A stretch of DNA of 9,964 nucleotides from Tannerellaceae bacterium (GTDB lineage: Bacteria > Bacteroidota > Bacteroidia > Bacteroidales > Tannerellaceae), in assembly GCA_031267775.1 (NCBI GenBank), contig JAIRYL010000227.1, forward strand, positions 1 through 9,964, written 5' to 3'. Shown here in pieces: positions 1-6,554 of the stretch. The notes under the pieces were generated by a model. It had not been told where the DNA came from. It saw only the letters and a list, made by a program, of their open reading frames with translations, and made no database searches. A program made the position numbers and the translations under genes. How positions within the stretch are numbered: position 1 is the stretch's first letter; each line of letters starts with the position of its first letter.

Positions 1-96
1 ATGCCGGCCGGAAATGCCGCATCAATCATTCTACCCATGCAAGAAGCCTCTGATCCATTTGCAAATGCTCCATTATCCATTCAGTAAGTTCTCCAT

Positions 97-121
97 TCTC
101 AATTCTCCCGTCTCAATTCTC
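97..121. repeat. Short direct repeat TCTCAATTCTC, two copies
   Basis: The 11-mer TCTCAATTCTC occurs at 97-107 and again at 111-121, a 14-base period, in a pyrimidine-rich stretch. The surrounding bases 1-131 show no credible gene: the only plus-strand frame through here continues into the palindromic element at 132-224 and has no recognisable protein features. It looks like low-complexity intergenic DNA flanking that element. Confidence 0.6.
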
Positions 122-131
122 AATTTAATAT

Positions 132-233
132 GGGCGTGCCCCCCGATAAACGGGGGTCGGGCTTTCCGCTACAAGTCCTCGCTCGCTGCGCTCGTTCCGG
201 GCTTTCCGCTGCTATCCCTCACGCGCTTCGCGT
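132..233. repeat. Palindromic intergenic element (REP-like)
   Basis: The stretch opens with GGGCGTG and its main body closes with CACGC, so GCGTG (134-138) is complementary to CACGC (220-224). Inside is a perfect 6-bp stem, CCCCCG at 140-145 with CGGGGG at 151-156, around a 5-base ATAAA loop. The 13-mer CGGGCTTTCCGCT is repeated at 158-170 and 198-210. A further hairpin follows at the right edge, ACGCG (221-225) with CGCGT (229-233). From memory, elements with this layout and with wording such as TCGCTCGCTGCGCTCG recur between genes in many Bacteroidota genomes; that part is recollection and was not searched. No protein is encoded here; the open frames crossing it are by-products of its composition. 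Confidence 0.6.
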
Positions 234-240
234 AAGAGAA

Positions 241-488
241 AAGCAAAAAAGCGAACGTTGAAAAACGGGAAAGTATGCCCTGATTGAAGAAGTTGAAAGC
301 CGGCGGAAGAAAATCCGCCGCCTTCCGGCGCCTCCGCAGGCGCGGCAAACGTTTTTTCTCCCGTCGCCGGCGGCGTCCCGTCGCCCTCCGTCCCGCCGCC
401 CCCAAAAACAGGCCTCAGCCGGAAGCAAAAACGTTTTTTTTCATCCAGCCCCACTAAAAAGCCGGATCAATACAGCCGTTTTCGTCCC
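241..488. other. GC-rich intergenic DNA with hairpins, no gene seen
   Basis: No credible gene is visible. Two tight hairpins are present: CGGCGGA (301-307) with TCCGCCG (314-320) around a 6-base loop, and GCGCCT (328-333) with AGGCGC (338-343) around CCGC. Two copies of the self-complementary-core motif AAACGTTTTTT lie at 347-357 and within 427-440. The hairpin at 328-343 is followed, after a few bases, by six T residues (352-357), so a plus-strand terminator is conceivable, but the T run is not adjacent to the stem. Overlapping minus-strand open frames across this region have low-complexity Arg/Gly/Ala-rich translations and I treat them as spurious. Confidence 0.55.
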
Positions 489-793
489 GTCGGCCCGGCC
501 GATCCGGTTGCGGACAGTTTCCGGCTGAAAATCGCCCGGGGCGATTCCTTCCCGACAACTTCCGGCAACCAATCGCCCCGGGCGATTTCCTTCCCACAAC
601 TTCCGACAACCAATCGCCCCGGGCGATTCCTTCCCCACAACTTCCGGCAACCAATCGCCCCGGGCGATTTCCTTCCCACAACTTCCGACAAACAATCGCC
701 CCGGCCGCTTTCCTCCCCACAACTGTCGGCAACGAATCAGCCCGGCGGATTTCTTCCCCCCAAACTTCCCGCAGCCGATCGCCCCGGCCGATT
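489..793. repeat. Tandem array of about seven 41-bp palindromic units
   Basis: Units start at 530, 571, 612, 653, 694, 735 and 777, giving periods of 41, 41, 41, 41, 41 and 42. A decayed unit precedes them at about 489-529, and the last unit retains only its palindrome. Each good unit begins with the 17-bp palindrome AATCGCCC-C-GGGCGATT (8-bp arms, one central base; the centre is G in the first unit) followed by a 24-bp linker ending in CACAACTTCCGGCAACC or a near variant. Units 1 and 3 share one linker subtype and units 2 and 4 another (TTTCC with CCGACAA versus TTCC with CCGGCAA), which suggests an 82-bp dimer was duplicated. Units 5-7 are progressively diverged. Linkers are conserved rather than unique, so this is not a CRISPR. 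Function unknown. Confidence 0.9.
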
Positions 794-964
794 CTTAGCC
801 GGCGTCTGTCGGAGGTCGGGATTCCGAAGTATCTTCCGGCAGATTGCAGACGGCGACCGATTCTTCTCTGTAATTTCCGGGCAGGACGTCTTCTTTTGGC
901 GCTGCGGTATGGCGGGAATAAGGGCGGCGCGCCGTAGAAATCAGGAGGCGTCGGCCCTGCCTTT
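794..964. other. Intergenic DNA downstream of the AraC-type gene
   Basis: This lies between the repeat array and the stop codon of the minus-strand regulator. I see no gene. A 7-bp inverted repeat, GTAGAAA (934-940) with TTTCTAC (962-968), spans the regulator's stop codon with a 21-base loop that contains a further CAGG/CCTG pairing. It lacks a T run on the minus strand, so it is at best a weak terminator for the operon. Confidence 0.4.
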
Positions 965-1450
965 CTACTTGATTTTGCTCGGACTAACGCCAAACTGCTT
1001 TTTAAAACTCGTACTGAAATACTTGGCGTCCGAAAATCCTACGATAACAGATACTTCGCCCACGGTATGCTTGCGCAGCGCAAGCAAGTCTCTGGCTCTT
1101 TTGAGGCGAATGATACGGATAAATTCGCCAGGCCCCTGCCCGGTTAGCGCCTTTATTTTAGTATAGACCGAGGTGCGGCTCATGCCGATAGTCCGGCAAA
1201 ATTCAGGGATCGAAAATTCAGGGTTCGACAGTTCGTTTTCTACCACCTCTATCGCTTTGCGCAGAAATTCTTCATCAAGCGATACCTCCCCCGCGGGGGT
1301 ATCCGTCAAGGAGAGCAACCGGTCTATATCTTCCAGTATACCGCACAACTTCTTCCTGCTTTTACCCGACAATTCTTTTTGTTTGCTCAACTCTTGCAGC
1401 GAAGCGCCGATACGGCGAATCAGCGCCGGAATATCATCTTTGCCGAGCAT
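965..1450 (-). CDS. Small AraC-family DNA-binding protein (HTCS-type output domain)
   Basis: The 161-residue product is an AraC/XylS-type helix-turn-helix domain with only a short N-terminal extension. Residues 1-55 are predicted helical and charged with no recognisable sensor. Residues 59-79 (LDEEFLRKAIEVVENELSNP region) followed by SIPEFCRTIGMSRTSVYTK (first helix-turn-helix, about 80-98) and RLKRARDLL (115-123) closely follow the wording of the C-terminal output domain of Bacteroidales hybrid two-component regulators. The second helix-turn-helix is about 129-151, VGEVSVIVGFSDAKYFSTSF, ending in the usual FGVSPS. Sensor, kinase and receiver parts are absent. The start is fixed by an in-frame TGA 18 bases upstream; GAAGAGG lies just before it. 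The gene begins 45 bases after the aguB stop on the same strand, so it is probably the third gene of the aguA-aguB operon. It could be a local regulator of polyamine genes or a relict of a larger regulator. The family call is firm; its target is unknown. Confidence 0.85.
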   Translation of the reverse strand: MLGKDDIPALIRRIGASLQELSKQKELSGKSRKKLCGILEDIDRLLSLTDTPAGEVSLDEEFLRKAIEVVENELSNPEFSIPEFCRTIGMSRTSVYTKIKALTGQGPGEFIRIIRLKRARDLLALRKHTVGEVSVIVGFSDAKYFSTSFKKQFGVSPSKIK

Positions 1451-1495
1451 GGTGGATACGCCTCTTCATTTTACTATACGTTACGCAGGGTTGTT

Positions 1496-2374
1496 TCATT
1501 CATCCAGAAATCGTTTGGCAAGTTCTCCGTATGCGTCGATACGGCGGTCGCGGAAGAAAGGCCACCAGCGGCGCACATTTTCCGTGCGGGCTTTATCGAT
1601 GGTTACTATCCGTATTTCTTCCTTATCAGGGGGCAATACGGTCAGCAGTTCGCCTTGCGGGCCGGCGGCAAAGCTGTTTCCCCAGAATTGTATGCCGCCC
1701 GTTTGCGCGGAAGGATCGGGTTCGCGCCCTACCCTGTTGACGGTTATTACCGGCAAACCGTTAGCCACCGCATGCCCTCGCTGCACGGTTATCCAGGCCG
1801 TTAGCTGGCGCTCTTTTTCGTCTTCCGTATCCGTACTTTCCCAGCCGATGGCCGTAGGATAAATCAATACTTCGGCGCCGCGCATAGCCATCAGGCGGGC
1901 TGCTTCGGGATACCATTGATCCCAGCAAACCAATATGCCTAATTTGCCGGCAGAGGTCTCGATCGGCCGAAAACCCAAGTCGCCCGGCGCAAAATAAAAT
2001 TTCTCATAATACGCAGGATCGTCGGGAATATGCATCTTCCTGTATGTGCCGGCAATCGAGCCGTCTTTTTCCAGCGCCACTGCCGTGTTGTGATAAAGTC
2101 CCGGCGCTCTCTTTTCAAACAGAGAAAGAACCAGCACAATACCCAGTTCGCCGGCCAGCGCGCCAAAAAGTTCCGTAGAAGGGCCGGGAATCGTTTCCGC
2201 CCGGTTAAACAGCGAGGTATCTTCCGTCTGGCAGAAGTAAAGCTCGTTATGCAGTTCCTGCAATACGGCTATGTCGGCTCCCTGCCTGGCGCACTGCCGT
2301 ATGTTTCGCGTTAGTTTGTCTATGTTGGCCGCCCTGTCGGATACGTTCAACTGCTGGATTAATCCTATCTTCAT
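1496..2374 (-). CDS. aguB: N-carbamoylputrescine amidase
   Basis: The product (292 residues from the chosen start) belongs to the nitrilase/carbon-nitrogen hydrolase superfamily. It hydrolyses N-carbamoylputrescine to putrescine, CO2 and ammonia in the cytosol, the last step of the agmatine route to putrescine. The catalytic Glu-Lys-Cys triad is visible: E40 in VLQELHNELYF, K113 in YRKMHIPDDPAYYEKFYF and C150 in GILVCWDQWYPEAAR. The IPDDPAYYEKFYF and CWDQWYPEAAR stretches are typical of AguB rather than of other nitrilases. The frame is open 54 bases further upstream, but I start at the MKIGLIQQLN methionine because it matches the family's N-terminus and sits 14 bases after the aguA stop; the longer version would overlap aguA. 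The tight spacing to aguA implies co-transcription and agrees with the substrate assignment. Confidence 0.94.
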   Translation of the reverse strand: MKIGLIQQLNVSDRAANIDKLTRNIRQCARQGADIAVLQELHNELYFCQTEDTSLFNRAETIPGPSTELFGALAGELGIVLVLSLFEKRAPGLYHNTAVALEKDGSIAGTYRKMHIPDDPAYYEKFYFAPGDLGFRPIETSAGKLGILVCWDQWYPEAARLMAMRGAEVLIYPTAIGWESTDTEDEKERQLTAWITVQRGHAVANGLPVITVNRVGREPDPSAQTGGIQFWGNSFAAGPQGELLTVLPPDKEEIRIVTIDKARTENVRRWWPFFRDRRIDAYGELAKRFLDE

Positions 2375-2388
2375 CGCATCCTGCTTTT

Positions 2389-3429
2389 TTAAATGATAAA
2401 ACCTTCGGGATATTGCATCGTTACGCAATGGAGCGACCCATGCTGTTTAATCAGCGGAAAACAGTCGATACCTATAATTTCCCTGTCGGGAAAAGCGCTT
2501 TGCAAGGCAGCCTTTGCCTCTTCGTCTCTGGGGGAATTATAAAACGGAACTAATACCGCCCCGTTTATTATCAGAAAGTTAGCATACGTGGCGGGCAGCC
2601 GCTCCCCCTCCCACTCCGTCTGGCTCGCCATCGGAAGGGGAATCAGCGTATACGGCCTGCCGTTTTCCCGGGTAAAAGCCTTCAATTCTCTTTCCATCTC
2701 CCGCAATTCGGCAAAATGCTCGTCGGTTTCGTCCGTACACTGCACATAAGCAATCGTATCTTCGCTGCAAAAACGCGCCAGCGTATCTACATGGCTATCC
2801 GTATCGTCGCCCGCCAGATAGCCGTATTCCAGCCACAAAATCCGCTTCAGGCCAAATACCTCCTTCAAATAAGATTCCACCTGCTCCTTCCCCAGATACT
2901 CGTTCCTGTTAACCGAAGCCAGGCACTCCACCGTAGCAAGCAGCGTCCCTTTGCCGTCTGTTTCTATACTCCCGCCTTCCAGCACAAAAGGCTGCATATT
3001 CAGCGGCAATACGTCTTTGCCGAAGACGCCTGCCTCAAACAGTCGGCGGGTGATCAGGTTGTCGTAATTAGCCGCAAACTTCATCCCCCAACCGTTGAAA
3101 ACAAAATCGTAAACAGTCGCTACTCCATCTTCCAGTACCGAAATCCCTCCATGATCGCGCGCCCAGGTATCATTCGTCTCCATCTCGCAAAAGATGATCC
3201 GCGAATCATCCACATCGCCCAGCCGGGCGCGAACAGCCTGTTTGTCGGAGCAAACAATGACCACTTTTTCCCGCCTGATAATCTCCCTGGCAATAGCTAC
3301 AAAACAAGATATCGCTTCATCCAGCGCCGGAAACCAGTCCGTATCCTCATGCGGCCAGGTAAGCTGCACGGCGCTCTGCGGATACCATTCCGGCAAAAAT
3401 ACAATCCCGCTGTCCATTTTCTTTTTCAT
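2389..3429 (-). CDS. aguA: Agmatine deiminase
   Basis: The 346-residue protein is a peptidylarginine-deiminase-family agmatine deiminase (agmatine iminohydrolase), which converts agmatine and water to N-carbamoylputrescine and ammonia. Family catalytic positions are present: D92 in TWARDHGG, E151 in FVLEGGSIETDG, H213 in GDDTDSHVDT and C335 in GSLHCVTMQ near the C-terminus. The N-terminal WYPQSAVQLTWPHEDTDW is also typical, and length is normal for the family. It is the promoter-proximal gene of a minus-strand operon with aguB 14 bases downstream, so the product of this enzyme is passed to the next. An arginine decarboxylase that would supply agmatine is not in this window. The 197-bp divergent region with pfp carries a weak -7-like TACTTTTA on the minus strand (3449-3456), without a matching upstream element, so its promoter is unresolved. 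The start ATG gives MKKKMDS; M5 is an alternative. Confidence 0.95.
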   Translation of the reverse strand: MKKKMDSGIVFLPEWYPQSAVQLTWPHEDTDWFPALDEAISCFVAIAREIIRREKVVIVCSDKQAVRARLGDVDDSRIIFCEMETNDTWARDHGGISVLEDGVATVYDFVFNGWGMKFAANYDNLITRRLFEAGVFGKDVLPLNMQPFVLEGGSIETDGKGTLLATVECLASVNRNEYLGKEQVESYLKEVFGLKRILWLEYGYLAGDDTDSHVDTLARFCSEDTIAYVQCTDETDEHFAELREMERELKAFTRENGRPYTLIPLPMASQTEWEGERLPATYANFLIINGAVLVPFYNSPRDEEAKAALQSAFPDREIIGIDCFPLIKQHGSLHCVTMQYPEGFII

Positions 3430-3539
3430 TATTTATCCAATTCAATTGTAAAAGTAATCCTTTTTTCCAAGAGCCTGTTTACATTTCATCCAACAATCGC
3501 CTTACAGAAGCTATTTCCAGAAATTCACGCATCATTGCT

Positions 3540-3570
3540 ATTGACCCGTATAAAAAAAATCCGATATTTG
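3540..3570 (+). promoter_or_regulatory. Bacteroides-type promoter for pfp
   Basis: ATTG at 3540-3543 (consensus TTTG) is followed, after exactly 19 bases, by GATATTTG at 3563-3570 (consensus TAnnTTTG, one mismatch). This matches the known layout of the Bacteroides housekeeping promoter. It would start transcription near 3577, leaving a leader of about 50 bases before the pfp start codon. The call rests on consensus match and spacing only. Confidence 0.6.
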
Positions 3571-3626
3571 CATTGTCTAAAAAAACCTGTGGAGTTACTA
3601 ACATCTACCATATAATTTAAACAGAG

Positions 3627-5285
3627 ATGACTAAAAGCACATTAGAAATTGAAAGAGCAACGTACGAACCAAAAGTACCTGCCGCGTTGAAAGGCAACGT
3701 AAAAGCTGTTGATGGCGAATATACCCAGTCGGTAGCCGACCAGAATGAAATAAAAAGTTTATTTCCCAACACCTACGGACTGCCTGTCGTAACTTTTGAA
3801 AAGAGCCACGAAAAGCAAAATATGCCGGCTGTTAATGTAGGCGTAATTCTTTCCGGCGGACAAGCGCCCGGCGGGCATAATGTAATTGCCGGCCTTTTCG
3901 ACGGGATTAAAAAAATCAATAACGATTCGCGTTTGTATGGATTTTTGCTTGGACCCGGCGGCCTGATAAAGCATAAATATAAAGAGCTGACCGCCGATAT
4001 CATTGACGAATACCGCAATACCGGCGGTTTTGACATGATAGGATCGGGGCGTGATAAATTAGAATTTGACAAGCAGTTTGACCAGGGCTTGAAAATATTG
4101 AAAGAACTCCAAATAAAAGCGCTGGTTATCATCGGAGGCGACGATTCTAATACAAACGCCTGCGTACTGGCCGAATATTATGCTAAAATAAATGCAGGCA
4201 TACAGGTAATCGGTTGCCCGAAAACAATTGATGGCGACTTGAAAAACGAACAGATTGAAACATCCTTTGGTTTCGACACAGCCTGTAAGGTATATTCGGA
4301 AGTGATCGGCAATATACAGAGAGACTGTAATTCTGCGCAGAAATACTGGCACTTTATAAAACTGATGGGGCGTTCGGCCTCCCATATCGCCCTGGAATGC
4401 GCCCTGCAAACGCATCCGAATATATGTATTATTTCGGAAGAAGTCGATGCGTTAAATCAAACGTTAGACGATATTATTAACCAGATTGCCCGTATCGTGG
4501 CCTTGCGCGCCAAACAGGGACAGAATTTCGGTACTATATTGATTCCGGAAGGTTTGATAGAATTTATCCCGGCGATGAGGCGTCTTATTGCCGAACTGAC
4601 GGATTTCCTTATTAAAAACGAATCGGAATTTAAATTGATCAAGCGTTCGGAACAGCGGAATTATATCATCAGCAAACTGACAAAAGAAAATTCCGAATTA
4701 TATGCCAGCCTCCCGGAAACCGTTGCCCGCCAGTTAACCTTAGACCGCGACCCTCACGGAAACATACAGGTGTCATTGATTGAAACAGAAAAGCTGCTGG
4801 CCGAAATGGTCGCTACCCGTTTGGAAGAATGGGGAAAGACCGATAAATATAAAGGTACGTTTGTTACGCAGACACATTTCTTTGGTTACGAAGGCCGTTG
4901 CGCCGCTCCTTCCAATTACGACGCCGATTATTGCTATTCGTTAGGTTTTACCGCTTCTTGCCTGATTGCGGCAGGAAAAACAGGTTATATGTCGTCTGTC
5001 CGCAACACAACAGCCCCGGCCGATAAATGGATTGCCGGCGGTATACCCATTACCATGATGCTGAATATGGAAAGACGTAATGGAGAACTGAAAGCGGTTA
5101 TCCAAAAAGCATTAGTTAAATTAGACGGCGCCCCATTCAAAGAATTTGAAGCCAATCGCGACGACTGGGCAGTAACTACAGACTATGTTTACCCAGGCCC
5201 CATCCAATATTTCGGTAAAACCGAAATATGCAACCAGTCTACCAAAACATTGAAGCTGGAGCAAAAAAAGGAATCAAGTCTTTAA
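3627..5285 (+). CDS. pfp: Pyrophosphate-dependent 6-phosphofructokinase
   Basis: The 552-residue protein interconverts fructose 6-phosphate and fructose 1,6-bisphosphate using pyrophosphate rather than ATP, a reversible step of glycolysis and gluconeogenesis in the cytosol. Its length and sequence match the long, plant-beta-like class of PPi-PFK. Visible motifs are GGQAPGGHN (77-85), GGDDSNTNA (170-178), PKTIDGDL (198-205) with the catalytic Asp region, MGRSASHIALECA (247-259) and HFFGYEGR (417-424). Asp172 in GGDDS (where ATP enzymes have Gly) and Lys199 in PKTIDGD are the established signatures of PPi specificity. The start ATG follows a promoter-like motif at 3540-3570 and no in-frame alternative looks better. 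The gene is followed by a hairpin terminator, so it is probably monocistronic. It is divergent from the aguA operon with no obvious metabolic link to it. Confidence 0.96.
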   Translation: MTKSTLEIERATYEPKVPAALKGNVKAVDGEYTQSVADQNEIKSLFPNTYGLPVVTFEKSHEKQNMPAVNVGVILSGGQAPGGHNVIAGLFDGIKKINNDSRLYGFLLGPGGLIKHKYKELTADIIDEYRNTGGFDMIGSGRDKLEFDKQFDQGLKILKELQIKALVIIGGDDSNTNACVLAEYYAKINAGIQVIGCPKTIDGDLKNEQIETSFGFDTACKVYSEVIGNIQRDCNSAQKYWHFIKLMGRSASHIALECALQTHPNICIISEEVDALNQTLDDIINQIARIVALRAKQGQNFGTILIPEGLIEFIPAMRRLIAELTDFLIKNESEFKLIKRSEQRNYIISKLTKENSELYASLPETVARQLTLDRDPHGNIQVSLIETEKLLAEMVATRLEEWGKTDKYKGTFVTQTHFFGYEGRCAAPSNYDADYCYSLGFTASCLIAAGKTGYMSSVRNTTAPADKWIAGGIPITMMLNMERRNGELKAVIQKALVKLDGAPFKEFEANRDDWAVTTDYVYPGPIQYFGKTEICNQSTKTLKLEQKKESSL

Positions 5286-5301
5286 TTATCGATAGATTAG
5301 G

Positions 5302-5332
5302 AATGGGTGGTTACATCTATCACCCATTTTTA
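5302..5332 (+). terminator. Rho-independent terminator of pfp
   Basis: AATGGGTG (5302-5309) pairs perfectly with CACCCATT (5321-5328) to form an 8-bp stem with an 11-base loop. The descending arm runs into a T tract, so the transcript ends in CAUUUUUAUU. It begins 17 bases after the pfp stop codon and precedes the next gene by about 55 bases. The loop may also pair with sequence upstream of the stem (see findings). Confidence 0.75.
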
Positions 5333-5388
5333 TTCTGTAAATAATCCATATCTTTTGACAATCGGAATAAATAATTAAATAATAAAAT

Positions 5389-5991
5389 ATGTTTTCAGGA
5401 ATTGTAGAAGAAGCGGCTCAGGTAGTTGCCGTAAAGCAGGATAAAGGTAATATCCATATCACAATGAAATGTTCCTTTGCGAATGAGTTGAAGATAGACC
5501 AGAGCGTATCGCACAACGGCGTTTGCCTGACGGTTGTAAATATCGAAAATGATACCTATACGGTAACAGCCATTAAAGAAACATTGGAACGCTCCAATTT
5601 GGGCTTGCTTAAAACGGGCGATAAAGTGAATTTAGAACGCAGTATGCTGATGAATGGACGTTTGGACGGGCATATTGTTCAAGGGCACGTAGATCAAACG
5701 GCTATTTGCACTAAAGTAGCAGAAGCCAGTGGCAGTTGGTATTATACCTTTGAATACGAATTTGATATAGAAATGGCCAAACAAGGATATATTACTGTAG
5801 AGAAAGGCTCTGTTTGTGTAAATGGAGTAAGCCTTACGGTAGTAAATTCACAGGACAATAGTTTTCAGGTTGCAATTATTCCTTTTACGCATGATATGAC
5901 CAACTTTGGACAAATAGCGAAAGGAACCGTTGTAAACCTGGAATTTGATATCGTTGGAAAATATCTCAGTAAAATGATGCAGTTTAACTAA
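5389..5991 (+). CDS. ribE: Riboflavin synthase (alpha subunit)
   Basis: The 200-residue product catalyses the last step of riboflavin synthesis, dismutation of two 6,7-dimethyl-8-ribityllumazine molecules into riboflavin and a pyrimidine by-product. It shows the two tandem lumazine-binding domains: residues 1-97 with MFSGIVEE, NGVCLTV, ERSNLG and NLERSM, and residues 98-190 with GHIVQGHVDQ, VNGVSLTVV and NLEFDIVGKYL. The start MFSGIVEE is the classic N-terminus and fixes the initiation codon. The 103-bp upstream region holds the pfp terminator and an AT-rich leader; no room exists for an FMN riboswitch. TTGACA at 5355-5360, with AATAAT 17 bases later, resembles a sigma70 promoter but would give an almost leaderless message, and this pattern is not typical of Bacteroidota. 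The stop overlaps the next start as TAATG, implying an operon with translational coupling. Confidence 0.96.
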   Translation: MFSGIVEEAAQVVAVKQDKGNIHITMKCSFANELKIDQSVSHNGVCLTVVNIENDTYTVTAIKETLERSNLGLLKTGDKVNLERSMLMNGRLDGHIVQGHVDQTAICTKVAEASGSWYYTFEYEFDIEMAKQGYITVEKGSVCVNGVSLTVVNSQDNSFQVAIIPFTHDMTNFGQIAKGTVVNLEFDIVGKYLSKMMQFN

Positions 5992-6554
5992 TGGAAAATT
6001 TCCTGTCATTGGCTTTGCAGCGGCAGAGCGACCGTGCATTCGACGTTTCCCGTCCGGTGGAACGCCAGAAGATAGAAAAGATATTGGAAGCAGCCCGTAT
6101 GTCTCCTTCCGCCTGCAATGCTCAACCATGGCATTTCATCGTTGTAGACGAACCGGAACTGAAAAATAAAGTGGCCGACGCCACGTCGACCCGTATCCTT
6201 GGTTTAAATCATTTTACCAAACAAGCGCCCGTACATATTCTTATTGTAGAAGAAAAAGTGAATTTCTCTTCCGGTTTTGGAGGCTTGGTAAAAGACAAGA
6301 ATTTTGCTTTGGTAGATATTGGTATCGCTGCCGCACATATTTGTTTAGCGGCAGAAGATGAAGGCTTAGGCAGTTGTATACTGGGTTGGTTTGACGAAGA
6401 TAAAATGCGTAAACTGTTGGATATCCCTTCCGGCAAAAGAATTTTAATAGACGTCATCATTGGTTACTCCACTCAAAAAGACCGCCCCAAGAAACGCAAA
6501 GAAGTTGATAAGGTTATTAGCTATAATAAATATGGAACGATTCCTGTTTTATAA
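5991..6554 (+). CDS. Nitroreductase-family flavoprotein
   Basis: The 187-residue protein belongs to the FMN-dependent nitroreductase superfamily, cytosolic NAD(P)H oxidoreductases that usually work as dimers. Phosphate/FMN-contact motifs are visible: RQSDRAF (11-17, the usual RRSxRxF position), SPSACNAQPWHF (38-49), and GIAAAHICLAAEDEGLGSCILGWF (111-134), followed by the IIGYS strand (156-160). The C-terminus is basic (KDRPKKRKEVDK). Its natural substrate cannot be read from sequence; members reduce nitroaromatics, quinones, flavins or other acceptors. It starts on the last base of the ribE stop codon (TAATG), so synthesis is likely coupled to riboflavin synthase, which supplies the precursor of its cofactor. 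Its stop codon overlaps the convergent membrane-protein gene within TTATAA. Confidence 0.9.
   Translation: MENFLSLALQRQSDRAFDVSRPVERQKIEKILEAARMSPSACNAQPWHFIVVDEPELKNKVADATSTRILGLNHFTKQAPVHILIVEEKVNFSSGFGGLVKDKNFALVDIGIAAAHICLAAEDEGLGSCILGWFDEDKMRKLLDIPSGKRILIDVIIGYSTQKDRPKKRKEVDKVISYNKYGTIPVL

Noticed and set aside
14..235. Plus-strand open frame at the left edge
   Set aside because: Its second half is only a translation of the palindromic element at 132-233, it has no domain or signal features, and its first part is low-complexity DNA.
530..793. CRISPR array
   Set aside because: Repeats are palindromic and evenly spaced, but the linkers between palindromes are conserved rather than unique, and no cas-like gene is present.
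454..993. Long minus-strand open frames with Gly/Arg-rich repeated peptides (GNRPGRLVAGSC-like)
   Set aside because: All three minus-strand frames are open over the 41-bp repeats because the unit lacks stop codons. The unit is not a multiple of 3, so any one frame cycles through three unrelated readings; this is expected of non-coding GC-rich repeats, not of a protein.
1173..1862. Plus-strand open frames opposite the AraC-type gene, aguB and aguA (also 2030-2314 and 2716-3615)
   Set aside because: They are antisense shadows of genes with clear catalytic or DNA-binding motifs on the minus strand.
2375..2428. Longer N-terminal version of AguB starting at 2428
   Set aside because: It would overlap the end of aguA and add 18 residues with no family similarity; the MKIGLIQQ start at 2374 fits the nitrilase fold's first strand.
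5286..5388. FMN riboswitch upstream of ribE
   Set aside because: Only 103 bases separate pfp and ribE, much of it the pfp terminator, and none of the conserved RFN-element segments are visible.
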